DNA of 64,000 nt, taken from the NCBI GenBank assembly GCA_032716605.1, contig CM064518.1:45530153-45594152 (forward strand), written 5' to 3'. Below the pieces are notes generated by a model. The model was not told the origin of the DNA, did no database searches, and saw only the letters and a list, made by a program, of their open reading frames with translations. Every line of letters begins with the position of its first letter. Positions within the stretch are counted from its first letter, which is position 1. A program made the position numbers and the translations under genes. Below are positions 1 to 10,537 of this stretch, piece by piece. The stretch is from Paralithodes platypus. Taxonomy: Eukaryota; Arthropoda; Malacostraca; Decapoda; Lithodidae.

Positions 1-801
1 AGATTTCAAAGAGCATGTAAACCAGATAGTTAAAAGTTGTTACTTGCACATCAGAAATCTCTATTTGGTGAAGCCGTTTATAACCAGACGTTGCCTCCTG
101 ACTTTGGTTCACTCATTGGTCTTCTCTCGTGTTGATTATTGCAATGCCCTGTTGGTGGGTCTTCCAAATTATATTTTAAAGAAAGTTCAGTCTGTTCTTA
201 ACAGGGCCGCAAGACTCATTTTTGGTGTTCCACCTAGAACTCCTACTACATCTCTTCACATAGAACTGCACTGGCTGCCAGTAAGAGCAAGAATAGAATT
301 TAAGTTGTGTTTGGTGACTTTTAAGGTTCTCAAATTTGGTGAGCCTAGGTACCTTGCGGAGCTGCTCAGGCACCCACCGGCACACCATGGTGTAGTTGTG
401 CGTCATGACAATGACCCTTTTCGTCTTGATGAACCAAGGGCTTTCCAGCAGTCTTCTTTCTTTGAGAGGTCATTCTCCTACATGGCTCCGAGGTTGTATA
501 ACAGGTTGCCGCTGTCCATGAGACAACCGAGTTCTGTTGAATGCTTCAAGAGACAACTTAAGACTTTTCTCTTTGAGAGAAGCTATGATCTTGAGAGAGG
601 TGTCATGACAGATGGCTATAGAGTTTAGGCTATTTTGCCACTGCTAGTGATTGTAAAATGTGTGTTGTATATAAGCCTTCTTTTGATGCATTGATTTTGT
701 TCTTTTTTCTTTCTCTTTCCGAGCGCTAGTGAATTCTTCGGAAATATTTGCGCTTATGAGAAATAAGTAACATGCTTATTATTATTATTATTATTATTAT
801 T
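1..801 (+). mobile_element. LINE 3' end (CR1/L2-like, 'family 1'), cut by window start
   Basis: The C-terminal part of a non-LTR reverse transcriptase ORF is followed by about 150 bp of 3' UTR and a (TTA)n tail at 779-801. The ORF is open at the first base, so the 5' part lies outside the window. A second copy of the same family is at 7510-8176 on the other strand and ends in the same (TTA)n tail, which fixes the 3' boundary. Confidence 0.85.
2..628 (+). CDS. LINE reverse transcriptase, C-terminal fragment
   Basis: The frame is open from base 2 to a TAG at 626-628 (about 208 codons). It carries the motif SRVDYCNALLVGLP, then a KVQxxxNRAARLIF stretch and a closing PRLYNRLPLSMR block. This order is typical of the region after the RT domain in CR1/L2/Jockey-type LINEs. 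The RT catalytic motifs lie upstream of the window. It would be part of the element's replication protein; the copy is presumably dead because only the 3' end is visible. No host function is suggested. The reading frame is unbroken, so the insertion is fairly young. Confidence 0.8.
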   Translation, partial: DFKEHVNQIVKSCYLHIRNLYLVKPFITRRCLLTLVHSLVFSRVDYCNALLVGLPNYILKKVQSVLNRAARLIFGVPPRTPTTSLHIELHWLPVRARIEFKLCLVTFKVLKFGEPRYLAELLRHPPAHHGVVVRHDNDPFRLDEPRAFQQSSFFERSFSYMAPRLYNRLPLSMRQPSSVECFKRQLKTFLFERSYDLERGVMTDGYRV

Positions 802-1029
802 AAAGTGGCTGTTGTTGCCATAAAGTTATCTCCAATGAAATCATCATCACAACTGAACCAGTTGACTTAGAGAGCTCTACTTAATGCCATTCTACAGGTA
901 AATAACACAGCTACGCTTGGGGATGCGCGGGAATGCGGAAGCAGTCAGAATAACAAAGATACGGTAGCCTAGCCTAGACATTTTTCAGCCAAAACACCCG
1001 GGTTTTGGGGAATATTTATGTAATGCGTA

Positions 1030-1143
1030 GCCGGGGCTGGAGGGTTAAATATGGATGTAGTCATGGAAGAAATAGACAGACAAATGCAGAAACACAGAGC
1101 CATGTGGCATAGATGTGGATGTCCTACAGAGTAAGAAGAGGAA
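1030..1143 (+). mobile_element. RTE-like LINE remnant
   Basis: The bases at 1061-1143 match, with substitutions, the stretch coding for DRQ...RCGVEVDVLESVKRN in the RTE-like copies at 11582-11950 and 24004-27368, here in plus orientation. One frameshifting change follows at about 1130. SINE A1 is inserted at its right end (target duplication 1144-1158 / 1315-1329). Confidence 0.6.
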
Positions 1144-1158
1144 CACCTTGAAGTGGTT

Positions 1159-1314
1159 GTTGTTCCCCAAGCTGCCTGGCCGAACAGCCCCAAGGCCCCG
1201 AGCAAGGCCAAGGCCATAACGGAACGCCCCCATAGAACCCTCCCTGCCTACCACAATAAAGCCTGGGTAACCGAGGCCACTCCATGGCGGGGAGCTGAGG
1301 AGGGTGCAGAAACG
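1159..1314 (-). mobile_element. SINE A copy 1 (truncated)
   Basis: A 156-bp copy of SINE family A read on the minus strand, with its (AAC)n tail at the left (GTT on the plus strand). It is flanked by the 15-bp direct repeat CACCTTGAAGTGGTT at 1144-1158 and 1315-1329, the sign of target-primed retroposition. The 5' end is truncated relative to copies at 1649-2170 and 17138-17663. Short ORFs across it are not genes. Confidence 0.85.
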
Positions 1315-1525
1315 CACCTTGAAGTGGTTCCAATAAACAGTTTCATTGTGGCATAAATTCCTATGCATTTGAAAGCTAATTTAGAAATACTGCGTCTACT
1401 GTAATTGCTTTGTTTTAGACAAATAATGAATTCTTAATACAGGTACTGTAACATAAATTCAAAGATAATTGTTCTCCTTATATTCATTAAGTTCAAAGAG
1501 GTAGTATTTGGTTGCTCCTCTCTAA

Positions 1526-2349
1526 ACTCTGTTTCAGCGACTCTGGCAAAATAACGGCACCCCTATATGTCAATAATTTCAGCTGATTGGCTCTTCCAAC
1601 CATAAAAAAAAAAAAAAAAAAAAAGGAAAGTGGGGATTGGGCCTGAGTTTGTTGTTGTTGTTGCTGTTCCCCAAGCTGCCTGGCCGAACGGCCCCAAGGC
1701 CCCGAGCAAGGCCAAGGCCACAACCGAGCGCCCCCACAGAACCCCCCCTGCCGACCACAATAAAGCCTGGGTGACCGAAGCCACTCCATGGCGGGGAGCT
1801 GAGGAGGGTGAGGAAACGTCCGAGAAACTAAAGCCCCACCCAGGGCCCTGTGTCCCTCAGCAATTATGAAGAGAAAGTTGAGGGGCTAAGGAAAAATGTG
1901 ACGCTTTGGCTTCCAATCTTGGTAGATTGGGAGGTCAATCCACGGAAGAGACGCCGTCACTTGGGATCTAGAAAATATATAAGTAAAAGGAACAGTTTAA
2001 GCTATGGGTATGGCAGAGATCGCTCAGTTCTCACTCTGATAGACCAGCCCATCACCACATGACTAGAACCCAATCCTCTCAGCAACAGCTAGGAAAGGCC
2101 CTAGAAAGCCGCCTTTGGCGGGGGGATAGCTCCCCTATTTCAACCCTTTTCGGGTTTGGGCACCCGCCAGTTGGGCCTGAGTATATAGATATAGATAGAC
2201 TCTTGCAACCATCTCTAATGTCTCTTCTTGTAGTAATTACTCCTTCTAAACAAAGGTTTTAATAACAGTCACACAAGCCAATCAGCTGGAACTATTGCCA
2301 TATAAGTGGACCATAATTTTGGCAGAGTCGCTGACACAGAGTATAGTCA
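1526..2349. mobile_element. MITE with ~65-bp inverted ends, split by SINE A2
   Basis: The left end (about 1526-1595) and the reverse complement of the right end (about 2275-2349) match over about 65 bp, both starting CTCTGTxTCAGCGACTCTG and both containing CAGCTGATTGGCT. Without SINE A2 and one target repeat the element is about 290 bp. It has no coding capacity, so I call it a non-autonomous DNA transposon of unknown superfamily. A poly-A run sits inside at 1603-1624. Confidence 0.65.
1649..2170 (-). mobile_element. SINE A copy 2 (full length, 522 bp)
   Basis: Read on the minus strand the copy runs from a GC-rich 5' end (right side, about 2170) to a 3' end with an (AAC)n tail at 1649-1662. 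The 12-bp target duplication TTGGGCCTGAGT lies at 1637-1648 and 2171-2182. An empty paralogous site with the fused sequence GGATTGGGCCTGAGTATATA is present, reverse-complemented, around 12590-12625, confirming the insertion. The last ~55 bp before the tail resemble the 3' end of LINE A (31737-31800), so LINE A is the likely mobilising partner. Confidence 0.9.
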
Positions 2350-2931
2350 GTCAGTATATTGTCCTGGTTTTCTAAGTAATTAAAATGTAAAACTTGCAAA
2401 CAAAGCAAACCAAAACTGGGACAAAGACAATATAAAATCAAAACAACTTATCAAAATCGCTATGTGGAAACAACGCTTACTATAATAAAATTTATGAAAT
2501 GAAAGAACACAATCCACCACATAGGGTGTACATCACTACATGAGAAAGTTAATCTGTTTCCCAAGCAAACTAATTGCACGCAAAACAACGCACTATCGTC
2601 ACGTTCAAGGAATTAGTCAATTTGGGAAGAACTAGTCATCTATGATTGCAAACAAACAATAATATGTATGAAATTATATACCTATACAACCAAGTAATCA
2701 TAAAGTAGAGATGATCACCTGGAAAATAACAAGACAATGGGTATTTATGGCATCTTGTAAGTTTTTGGTATAAGTAATAGTATGGTGTATGACAATCTAT
2801 GCCTAAGTGTTCTGTCTATGAAATACATATTCAAATTTCATCTGAAACATATTACAAATGGCAGATCATTAGGATGGGGTTTCAATTTATAGGTGTGGTG
2901 TCAAAACTTCCATATTTAGTGGATTCATTCA

Positions 2932-3576
2932 TTAACCCCTTCTGTACCGGCAACGTCTTTTTAATCTTGTTCAAGCTATATTTAGATGATTTTGTGCAGT
3001 TACAAGAAGGATCTGTGGTATTAAAATTAGTTGTTGTTATTGTTGTTGTTGTTCCCCAAGCTGCCTGGCCGAACAGCCCCAAGGCCCCGAGCAATTCCAA
3101 GGCCATAACCGAGTGCCCCCACAGAACCCTCCCCACCGACCACAATAAAGCCTGGGTGACCGAAGCCACTCCATAGCGGGGAGCTGAGGAGGGTGCGGAA
3201 ACGCCCGGGAAACCAAAGCCCCACCCAGGGCCCTGTGCCCCTCAGCAATTATGAAGAGAAAGTTGAGGGGCAAGGGAAAAATGTGACGCTTTGGCTTCCA
3301 ATCTTGGTAGATTGGGAGGTCAATCCACGGAAGAGACGCCGTCACTTGAGATCTAGAAAATATATAAGTTAAAGAAACAGTCAGAGTAAGCTATGGGTAT
3401 GGCAGAGATTGCTCAGCTCTCACTCTGATAGACCAGCCCATCACCAGTTATTAAAATTAGTTAAGTAAGATAGTTCGAAGCCTTTAAATTGCTGGAGGCC
3501 TTATTAAATTGAATATAATTATCTCATAGTTGCCAGAATATAATGAAAAAGATGTCACCGGTACAGAAGGGGTTAA
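2932..3576. mobile_element. TTAA MITE, family P3 copy 1, split by SINE A3
   Basis: The element is bounded by TTAA at 2932-2935 and 3573-3576, with perfect inverted ends TTAACCCCTTCTGTACCGG. TTAA duplication and CCC termini are the hallmark of piggyBac-type transposition. Removing SINE A3 and one target repeat leaves 215 bp, exactly the length of the second copy at 3865-4079. Confidence 0.85.
3033..3448 (-). mobile_element. SINE A copy 3 (short form, 416 bp)
   Basis: Minus-strand SINE A with a tail of GTT units (plus strand) at 3033-3052. The 14-bp target duplication TATTAAAATTAGTT is at 3019-3032 and 3449-3462. Its 5' end lies at the same internal position (next to CCCATCACCA on the plus strand) as copy 5 at 48140, which hints at a true short subfamily rather than random truncation. 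Confidence 0.9.
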
Positions 3577-3864
3577 GAAGTGCTAATACATTGTCATTTC
3601 TTGGACTGTACATCCTTAGTTGCATCTCCCCCGACAGTAGCTCCATCATCTTGAACCTTGGCATCTCCACGGACTTCAGTAGATGGGTGACGAGATGGCT
3701 GCTGGAGTTTGTGTTCATGATGGAAGGGTGGGAAGAGTTCTGTCATCAGGGCATCAACCCACATCCACAGGTCCACCCAGCCAAATCCAATTAATCCAAT
3801 AATACCTGGTGCCCAAAAAAGAAAAGGTAGTACAGTATATATCATCAGATACTTCAATCACACA

Positions 3865-4079
3865 TTAACCTGTACACTACCGGTGACATCATTTTTATTA
3901 TATTCTGGCAACTATTAGACGGTTTTATTCAGCATAGGAACGATGTCTACTAATTAAAGGGCTACAGACTATCTCAATTCATTCTTTTAGCTACCATATA
4001 TCCTTCCTAAGCTTCATAAAATTGTCTAAATGCAGCTGAAATAAAAACAAAAAGACGCCGCTGGTACTGTATGGGTTAA
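3865..4079. mobile_element. TTAA MITE, family P3 copy 2
   Basis: A 215-bp element with TTAA at both ends and inverted ends related to 2932-3576 (left TTAACCTGTACACTACCGG, right complement TTAACCCATACAGTACCAG). It shares internal sequence such as ATTCTGGCAACTAT. It is non-autonomous and piggyBac-like. Confidence 0.8.
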
Positions 4080-4560
4080 ATGTTGAGTATTTACAAAGTA
4101 TCAGTAATAAAATGAGTTAGATTTATCTATTTAAACCTGTTTTATTACAGTGCATCTTTTAGTCTTCCCAGATCAGGGGTCAATGATTTGAGTTTTCCTC
4201 TATGATATCATGTAGGTGAATTGGAGAAGACATTTATGTTTGCATTCTACAATTTATAAGGTTTACTACTTTGTGCATGGTATTGATCTTATCTTTATGG
4301 TGAGTGACATTATACATCAATGCAATTACTCTACAGTACCGGTATTGTAATTATATATTATTCACATTTAGGCTACAGATCTCGGCTAACTTACACAATT
4401 TAGAATAAATAGTCTCCCTTGACTGTGAATGATACTTCTGCTTCCACAATTTTCATTAAGTAATTTGTTTTTAAATAGTTACTTTACTTTTAATATGTTA
4501 CTTCTTAACCCCAAGTCACACACAAGTGGAACGCACTCCTCATAATCAATTATTTTGCAT
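4080..4560. other. AT-rich sequence, nothing recognised
   Basis: About 480 bp between a TTAA MITE and an RTE-like LINE fragment. I see no ORF, RNA gene or repeat unit. Confidence 0.5.
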
Positions 4561-5525
4561 CTATCTATCTATTGCTGAATCCCCGAGGCGGTGGCCATGA
4601 ATGAATTACCTCCATGCTCCACTACCATCCATCAACCGGCTACCCATTTCCCAGCCAACACCACATTCACTGCTGTATCTTTCAACATCATCCTTGCATC
4701 TCATTCGCAGTCAGCCTCTCCCTCTCTGCCCTTTTACCTCGCTCTCATACACTCCTTTAGTCATTCTCTCACTCTTCATACGCTCCACATGACTGAACCA
4801 CCTCAAAGTGTTCCTCTTCACACTCTCTAGCACATCCTCATCCACATCGCTCTCATACTTCCATATTTGTCTGTCTATCTTTCCATGTAACTCCATACAT
4901 GCACTTCTCAAGTAACTCCATTCCACCCCTCTCTCTCCCTTGATTCATATCTCTCCAATAATGTCAATGCTACATTCCTGTAAGTCTAATATCTGGATCA
5001 CCACACAATTATGTAGCGACTTCTTTACTTCCATGCTCACCTCCTTATTCCTAGTCACTGCTTTCAGAGTACAGTACCTACACCAATCCTCCCTGTTGCA
5101 CCCTATCTTGCACTTCATTCATCTAACTCTCTCCAATCAACCTCATCACACTGCCCAAGTACTTAAATGAGCAGACCTTTATCATTACCTGACCATTCAA
5201 CCTCACTTCAGACTCTGTGACTGCATTCCTCTCAAAGACCATAACCTTACTCTTTACCATATTGAACTTCAGCTTCCGTTTCTCACTCACCGTACCAAAT
5301 ATAATTACCAAACGCTGCTACTTCCACTCATAAGCAAATTATGGCACAGACAACATCTACCGAGTCCCTTTCCATACAAGGGGTGCTCCAATATCCACTG
5401 CTCTTCCTTGTATATTATTCATGTTTCAGGATACTGACCAACCATGGGGACATCACATATCCTTGCTTTAACCCAACCTTCAAATCAACGAACTCGCTCT
5501 GTTCATCTGCTACACGTCAGTCTAC
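4561..5525 (-). mobile_element. RTE-like LINE, 3' part, degenerate
   Basis: A minus-strand copy whose (ATCT)n tail is at 4561-4573. Translation in shifting frames gives DVLESVKRNTLRWFSHVERM, then SKVMVFERNAVTESEVRLNG and CSFKYLGSVM, in the same order as in the copy at 24004-27368. Several frameshifts and stops make it a pseudogene. It appears 5'-truncated near 5525, where similarity to the CVMSPWLF region of the larger copy ends. Confidence 0.7.
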
Positions 5526-5540
5526 TTTTCTAATTAGAAT

Positions 5541-6285
5541 ATAATTTATCTAACTATGAGTATCCGATCGGTGCCGATTTGTTTTCTTCACTTGGAATTG
5601 CGCACCCCTTATTTATATCAGCCCCAAACTAAAATAATCTTTCACACTTATCATTCCTCAATCCATATTCCCACGATATATAGACTAATAGTATTAGTCT
5701 CTTTACCATGCATATTCCCATCTTCCATGAATCCTGTTTGCCCGTATTTCCATTTTGGTCTCCTTCCAACAACACATTGTCGCTCTCTCCATAACCTGGC
5801 ACTACCATCACCAGTTTGTCCTAGAACCTGTCCTATACCTCTTGCTTTGTTCAAATTGCAGGGTACTGTATATACAGAAAGTACCATACCCATTAATGCA
5901 TTATTATACACCCACCAATGGCTCTCCTAACTTAATCCAAGTACAGTATTGTAACACTTTTCCACTATAATGACACCTATCCCTTACCTTCCAATAAAAC
6001 TTGGGCCTATTAATTCTACCTTTGATCAGATTCACCTTTCCATAGACTGTCATATAATGCACATCCACTCTTTTTACTAAAAATGTCAACTACCTCATTT
6101 GATTATACTGTACAGTACTGTACTATGCATTGTGACCACATTATGGCACTCAGGCGCATCATATATGCAGATGAATGCCCTGCCTCATTAAATAAGGTTT
6201 CCATGGACTTCCTAATTAAATTATGTACTACTGGAGTCATGATAGGGTAAAGTGGTGGTGGTGGAAACACAAAAACTTTCAGCAA
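5541..6285. other. Unassigned sequence
   Basis: About 750 bp with a few short ORFs of no recognisable family. It may be the decayed 5' part of a neighbouring LINE, but I cannot show this. Confidence 0.35.
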
Positions 6286-6289
6286 CTAA

Positions 6290-6440
6290 GATATTGGTAG
6301 ACCAAGAAAGACGTGAGATCACATCTTGCGGTCTGATCTTGAATCAAACAACCTGACAAGTGAGGCAGCTCTGAACAGGGCTGCCTGGAACGTCACCCTG
6401 AGGACATGAGACCGGAACCGCATTTCGTGTGTATCACTCG
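6290..6440 (+). mobile_element. LINE G 3'-end fragment
   Basis: The plus strand encodes, with stops, VGRPRK...DHxLRSDLES and NRAAW, a pattern found at the C-terminus of many arthropod LINE proteins (GRPRKTWxxxxRxDL...RxAWR). It parallels the stretch at 12090-12240, which ends in an (AAAT)n tail. Confidence 0.55.
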
Positions 6441-6566
6441 GTCTTTAAATTCATGTATGCATGTAGTAGCTTGTATGACTCACTGCCTGTGACAAAGTGG
6501 CCGCACCAACGGCTTCAGAGAACCCCATCACAACCAGCCATGATGATTTGCTTCATGAACACACTA

Positions 6567-6857
6567 TCTATCCATCTATTGCCGGACGCCGTGATCCCCG
6601 AAGGTGTGGCCACGAACGAAACGCCCCCATGCACCTCTGTCCCCAGTCAGTCAACGTCCCTCCCCCTATCCAGCACAGCCTTCACTCATATACTTCTTCA
6701 CTCCATCCTTCCATCTCTTATTCGGTGTACCTCTCCCTCTCTGTCCTTCCACCTCGCTCTCGTACACTCTCTTAGTCATTATCTCGCTTCACATAAGTGG
6801 CCGAACCATCTCAAGTGTTCCTTTTCACACTTTCCAGCACATCTACATCCACACTTG
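6567..6857 (-). mobile_element. RTE-like LINE 3'-end fragment
   Basis: A minus-strand fragment with its tail at left, followed by a stretch nearly identical to 11599-11870 and 24016-24265 (GCCGTGATCCCCGAAGG and so on). It is 5'-truncated near 6857. Confidence 0.7.
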
Positions 6858-7225
6858 GCATTGTAATTGTCATGGAGTGCTGCCCTTAGATCTGGGTTCT
6901 TTTCTACTTATGGAAGTAGCAGCCCAGAAAACAACAAGCCCAACCTCCTCCGATATAAAAGGGGATCCCATGCCCACTATGAGTTACCAATGTACCACAG
7001 CCATATGGTGGCCACTAACTCCATTACTACCATACCAGCAAGGAATAGGAGCTCAGCATTGGTTGACAGCAGTATGCAGTTACTTTTATTTTTCAAAGTT
7101 ACTTCCCCTAAATGGGTTACCTATCATAGATAGGAGTCTCACCCATTCCTGGGAAATAGTCTGGCTGCTACCCACTCTCATGTTAAACATACCCTGAATT
7201 TGTAAAGTATAGAGGTTACTTAGGC
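6858..7225. other. Unassigned sequence
   Basis: About 370 bp between an RTE-like fragment and a TTAA MITE. Open frames here (for example 6867-7133) show no family signature. Confidence 0.35.
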
Positions 7226-8322
7226 TTAACCCTTTACTGGTGGCGCCCTGCGATAGCCGGGTGCCAATTTGCAGCAAGTTAGGAGCATTATTATAGCTTT
7301 TAAAGGGTTAAAATCAAGTGCAAATGGCCGGGAGTGCAGCGGGCCACACGTCCGACTCCCAGGGCCTACCGCCGCCCACTGACTCACCCTCCCTGTGTTC
7401 TCGAGAGGCCGGCAGTGTAGCCAGTAGTGAGCGTAGCTGGAAAAAATATACCGCTATATGCTAAACTCCCATGTTACTGGTACCACTGTATGAGAACCAC
7501 GAGTGCTACGTAATAATAATAATAATAATAAGCATGTTACTTATTTCTCATAAGCGCCAATTTTTCCGAAGAATTCACTAGCGCTCGGAAAGAGAAAGAA
7601 AAAAGAAAAAAATCAATGCATCAAAAGAAGGCTTATATACAACACACATTTAACAATCACTAGCAGTGGCAAAATAGCCTAAACTCTATAGCCATCTGTC
7701 ATGACACCTCTCTCAAGATCATAGCTTCTCTCAAAGAGAAAAGTCTTAAAGTTGTCTCTTGAAGCATTCAACAGAACTCAGTTATCTCATGGACAGCGGC
7801 AACCTGTTATACAACCTCGGAGCCATGTAGGAGAATGACCTCTCAAAGAAAGAAGACTGCTGGAAAGCCCTTGGTTCATCAAGACGAAAAGGGTCATTGT
7901 CATGACGCACAACTACACCATGGTGTGCCGGTGGGCGCCTGAGCAGCTCCGCAAGGTACCTAGGCTCACCAAATTTGAGAACCTTAAAAGTCACCAAACA
8001 CAACTTAAATTCTATTCTTGCTCTTACTGGCAGCCAGTGCAGTTCTATGTGAAGAGATGTAGTAGTTCTAGGTGGAACACCAAAAATGAGTCTTGCGGCC
8101 CTGTTAAGAACAGACTGAACTTTCTTTAAAATATAATTTGGAAGACCCACCAACAGGGCATTGCAATAATCAACACATAGCTCGTTCTGGTCTCATTTTG
8201 AAGCTTTTAGCGCCTAGTTTTTTGCTGAATACATTTCTTTTCATGCAGATACTTGATTTATCATTCAGGAGGGCCTGAATATGCCCAAATAAGCCCAAAA
8301 CCCCCCGCTAGACAAGGGTTAA
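7226..8322. mobile_element. TTAA MITE, family P1 copy 1, split by a LINE
   Basis: The element is bounded by TTAA at 7226-7229 and 8319-8322. Halves 7226-7509 and 8177-8322 join into one element matching, reverse-complemented, the P1 copies at 28533-28959 and 61823-62225. The ends read TTAACCCTT and the complement TTAACCCTTGTC. A family-1 LINE fragment fills the gap. It is piggyBac-like and non-coding. Confidence 0.85.
7510..8176 (-). mobile_element. LINE family 1 copy 2, 5'-truncated
   Basis: The tail appears as (AAT)n at 7512-7531. The sequence then follows copy 1 (1-801) in reverse complement up to the equivalent of copy-1 position ~131. The coding part (7782-8153) is partly open. Insertion interrupts the P1 MITE between ...GTGCTACGT and AGCTCGTTC; I see no clear target duplication beyond a few bases. 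Confidence 0.85.
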
Positions 8323-8435
8323 TCAGGTCATATCATGGTGGTGAGGATGTCTGACACCAAATCCTAGGATCCCACCATCCAGAGTTTGAATCCTAGCTGG
8401 GGTATAACATTTCTGTGTGTACACATGTGTTTATG

Positions 8436-8640
8436 AGAGATAACTGTTGTGATTTGGCTATGTGGAGAGAATGGCTGAGGCATGTTAGAAGTATGGAAGT
8501 GGAGGGAAGGTCTGGAAGGAAGATACTCGGTAGACCTAGGAAGATCTGGGTCAAAGTCATGAGGAAGAATATCAAGATTAAGATATATGGTAGGGGTTCA
8601 GCAAGGGACTGTGTAGCATGGAGAGTGGACATCTGGTCAT
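8436..8640 (+). mobile_element. LINE C-terminal fragment
   Basis: The open frame contains WLRHVRSMEVEGRSGRKILG then RPRKIWVKVMRK and DCVAWR, the GRPRKxW...RxAW pattern of a LINE protein terminus. It is fragmentary, with no catalytic domain. Confidence 0.55.
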
Positions 8641-8840
8641 CAAGGCATATCAATGCAAAACAAGGAACAGCCTTTCAACCGATACCAAAACAGATATATA
8701 TACAGTATCAATATATGCCAGGTGCATCATAGGGATAAGCATTGTACCTTACTGTACTAGGATTAAAGAACCTCTTCCGAGGAAATGATCTCAATATGAT
8801 AAATTTGTATGTGTACTATGCAAGAGGGAGCTCATGTTAA

Positions 8841-9245
8841 ATGACTGGCCCAAGAGTGCCAATTGAGTCATTAGAGCTGATGAACAAGATTTGCTACTTG
8901 GGAGATACCATCGCTACCAGTGGTGGGGCCAAAGCCACCACTATTGCCAGAAGTAGAGGTGGCTTGGGAAAGTTCAGAGAACTGCTGCTAATTCTAACCA
9001 TAAGAAGACGCCTCCTGAAGGGAAAGGTGTACGCTTTGTTTATTAGAAGCGCAATGACTTCAGAAATGTAGCCGGTTAAAGCGGGTGATATCAACAGTAT
9101 GGAACGTAATGAAATGCAGCAGAGAACTGCTGCTATTTCTACCCATGAGAAGACTACTCCTGAAGGGAAAAGGTGTACGCTTTGTGCATAAGCTGTGTAA
9201 TGACTTCAGAAACGTGGCCAATTAAAGCAGATGATATCAACAGTA
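8841..9245 (+). mobile_element. LINE fragment with internal tandem duplication
   Basis: The ORF at 8841-9071 contains ICYLGDTIATSGGA then GKFRELL and LLKGKVYALFIRSAM, the thumb/C-terminal region of an RT-encoding LINE. About 145 bp (unit starting CAGAGAACTGCTGCTA at 8975) is repeated at 9120, giving a direct tandem duplication within the fragment. The LINE A start follows directly. Confidence 0.6.
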
Positions 9246-9851
9246 TGTAATGTGGAAATTCCCGGCGCGACCAAAGCCGCTCCAAGGACACCGAGAAATG
9301 ACTCTCCGGCTGTCATTTATCGAAGACTTCTTCTAGCCGGAGACATTGAGAGCAACCCAGGACCCACGTACACATACATATGTCCAACTTGCTCAAAACC
9401 CATCACTTCGAGTCGCCACACTAAGGGTTCAGTTCTCTGCAATGCATGCAGGAACTGGACCCACTTCACCTGTACAACACTTGCCTCCAAGAAACACTAC
9501 ACGAACACCTGGACCTGTTCCTCATGCCCCTCCCTCTCCCAGTCAAATCCCTCGCCTAAAACCCGTCCACCTCTCCTCCCCAACCCACCTAGCCTTTCCA
9601 TATCATCCACTCCCCCCCTAAAACCCGTCCACCTCTCCTCCCTAACCCACCTAACCTCCCCATACCATCCACATCCTCAACTCATCATACCACACCCCAT
9701 CCTAATCCATTCCAACCCCCATCTCCTGCTCCCCAATCCCCACCCCCACCTCACCCATCCCAACCTCCAGCCCCACCCTCACCCCCACCCCATCCTCGTG
9801 CAACAGCACCCAACATACATCGTGCACATAACATTAACATTCTCCAATTGA
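9231..9851 (+). CDS. LINE A N-terminal ORF: 2A-like peptide and PHD finger
   Basis: 206 codons. Residues 33-45 read LLLAGDIESNPGP, the canonical 2A signature D-x-E-x-N-P-G-P, in which the ribosome skips the G44-P45 bond. Residues 51-99 form a C4-H-C3 PHD-type zinc finger (C51, C54, C70, C73, H78, C81, C96, C99). A Pro/Ser/His-rich tract follows to residue 206. In related non-LTR elements of trypanosomes and sea urchins, 2A sequences also sit at the N-terminus of the replication ORF; that is established knowledge. PHD-like fingers occur in the ORFs of several LINEs. The endonuclease frame begins at its end, so this was probably the N-terminal part of a single long protein before a frameshift in the Pro-rich tract near 9790. 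The true start codon is uncertain. Confidence 0.8.
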   Translation: MISTVCNVEIPGATKAAPRTPRNDSPAVIYRRLLLAGDIESNPGPTYTYICPTCSKPITSSRHTKGSVLCNACRNWTHFTCTTLASKKHYTNTWTCSSCPSLSQSNPSPKTRPPLLPNPPSLSISSTPPLKPVHLSSLTHLTSPYHPHPQLIIPHPILIHSNPHLLLPNPHPHLTHPNLQPHPHPHPILVQQHPTYIVHITLTFSN

Positions 9852-10537
9852 ACATAGATGGCATTAACACAAAGAAACACGAACTCTCACACTTCATCAA
9901 ACAACACAACATACACATTGCCATCTTACAAGAAACAAAACTCCGCACATCACAAAAAACACCCACATTTCATAATTTCACCACCATCAGACAAGACCGG
10001 GCTGTCGGCGGGGGCGATGGACTCATCACCCTGGTACACAATGAAATATTATACATAGTAACCAGTGTACAAACCAAATCCCTCCTCCCCCCAAATGATA
10101 TCACAACAGAAATACAATCAATTAAAATACGCACTGGCAACAAATCCAACATAACCATCATAAACACATACATCCCTCCCCAAACATCCCCTACAGTACC
10201 AAATGAATACAGACCACACTTACAACACATCACAAACACCCCACACATCATCCTGGGTGGTAACTTCAACGCCAAGACGTCGGCCTGGTTTGTCGACAAC
10301 CCCGACACAGACAGAGGGCTGGTACTACAAAACCAAACTGATAACCTCATCATCCTTAATGACATCCATCAACATACCCATATTCCTCACCAAGCCCTCT
10401 ATAACCCATCATCTCCAGACATCACCTTTTGCTCCCCAGAACTTGCCCCCACAACATCCTGGAGGGTGATCAGAACCTTAGGCTCTGACCACCTCCCGAT
10501 CATTATCACCACCCAAAACCAGACTCACCCCAGCTAG
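9848..10537 (+). pseudogene. LINE A endonuclease domain (APE-type)
   Basis: About 230 codons, with the frame also open upstream to about 9780. Visible endonuclease blocks are IAILQETKL (catalytic Glu), IINTYIPP, ILGGNFNAKTSAW and LGSDHLPII (SDH motif). In most relatives the third block is GGDFNA; here the Asp is Asn (codon AAC where GAC is expected), which should damage catalysis. The domain nicks target DNA to prime reverse transcription. A frameshift at about 10527 separates it from the RT part. Confidence 0.8.

Noticed and set aside
1045..3345. Several 60-125-codon frames rich in WPW/GLFGQAAW
   Set aside because: They are both-strand translations of SINE A copies and vary between copies; no coding constraint expected.
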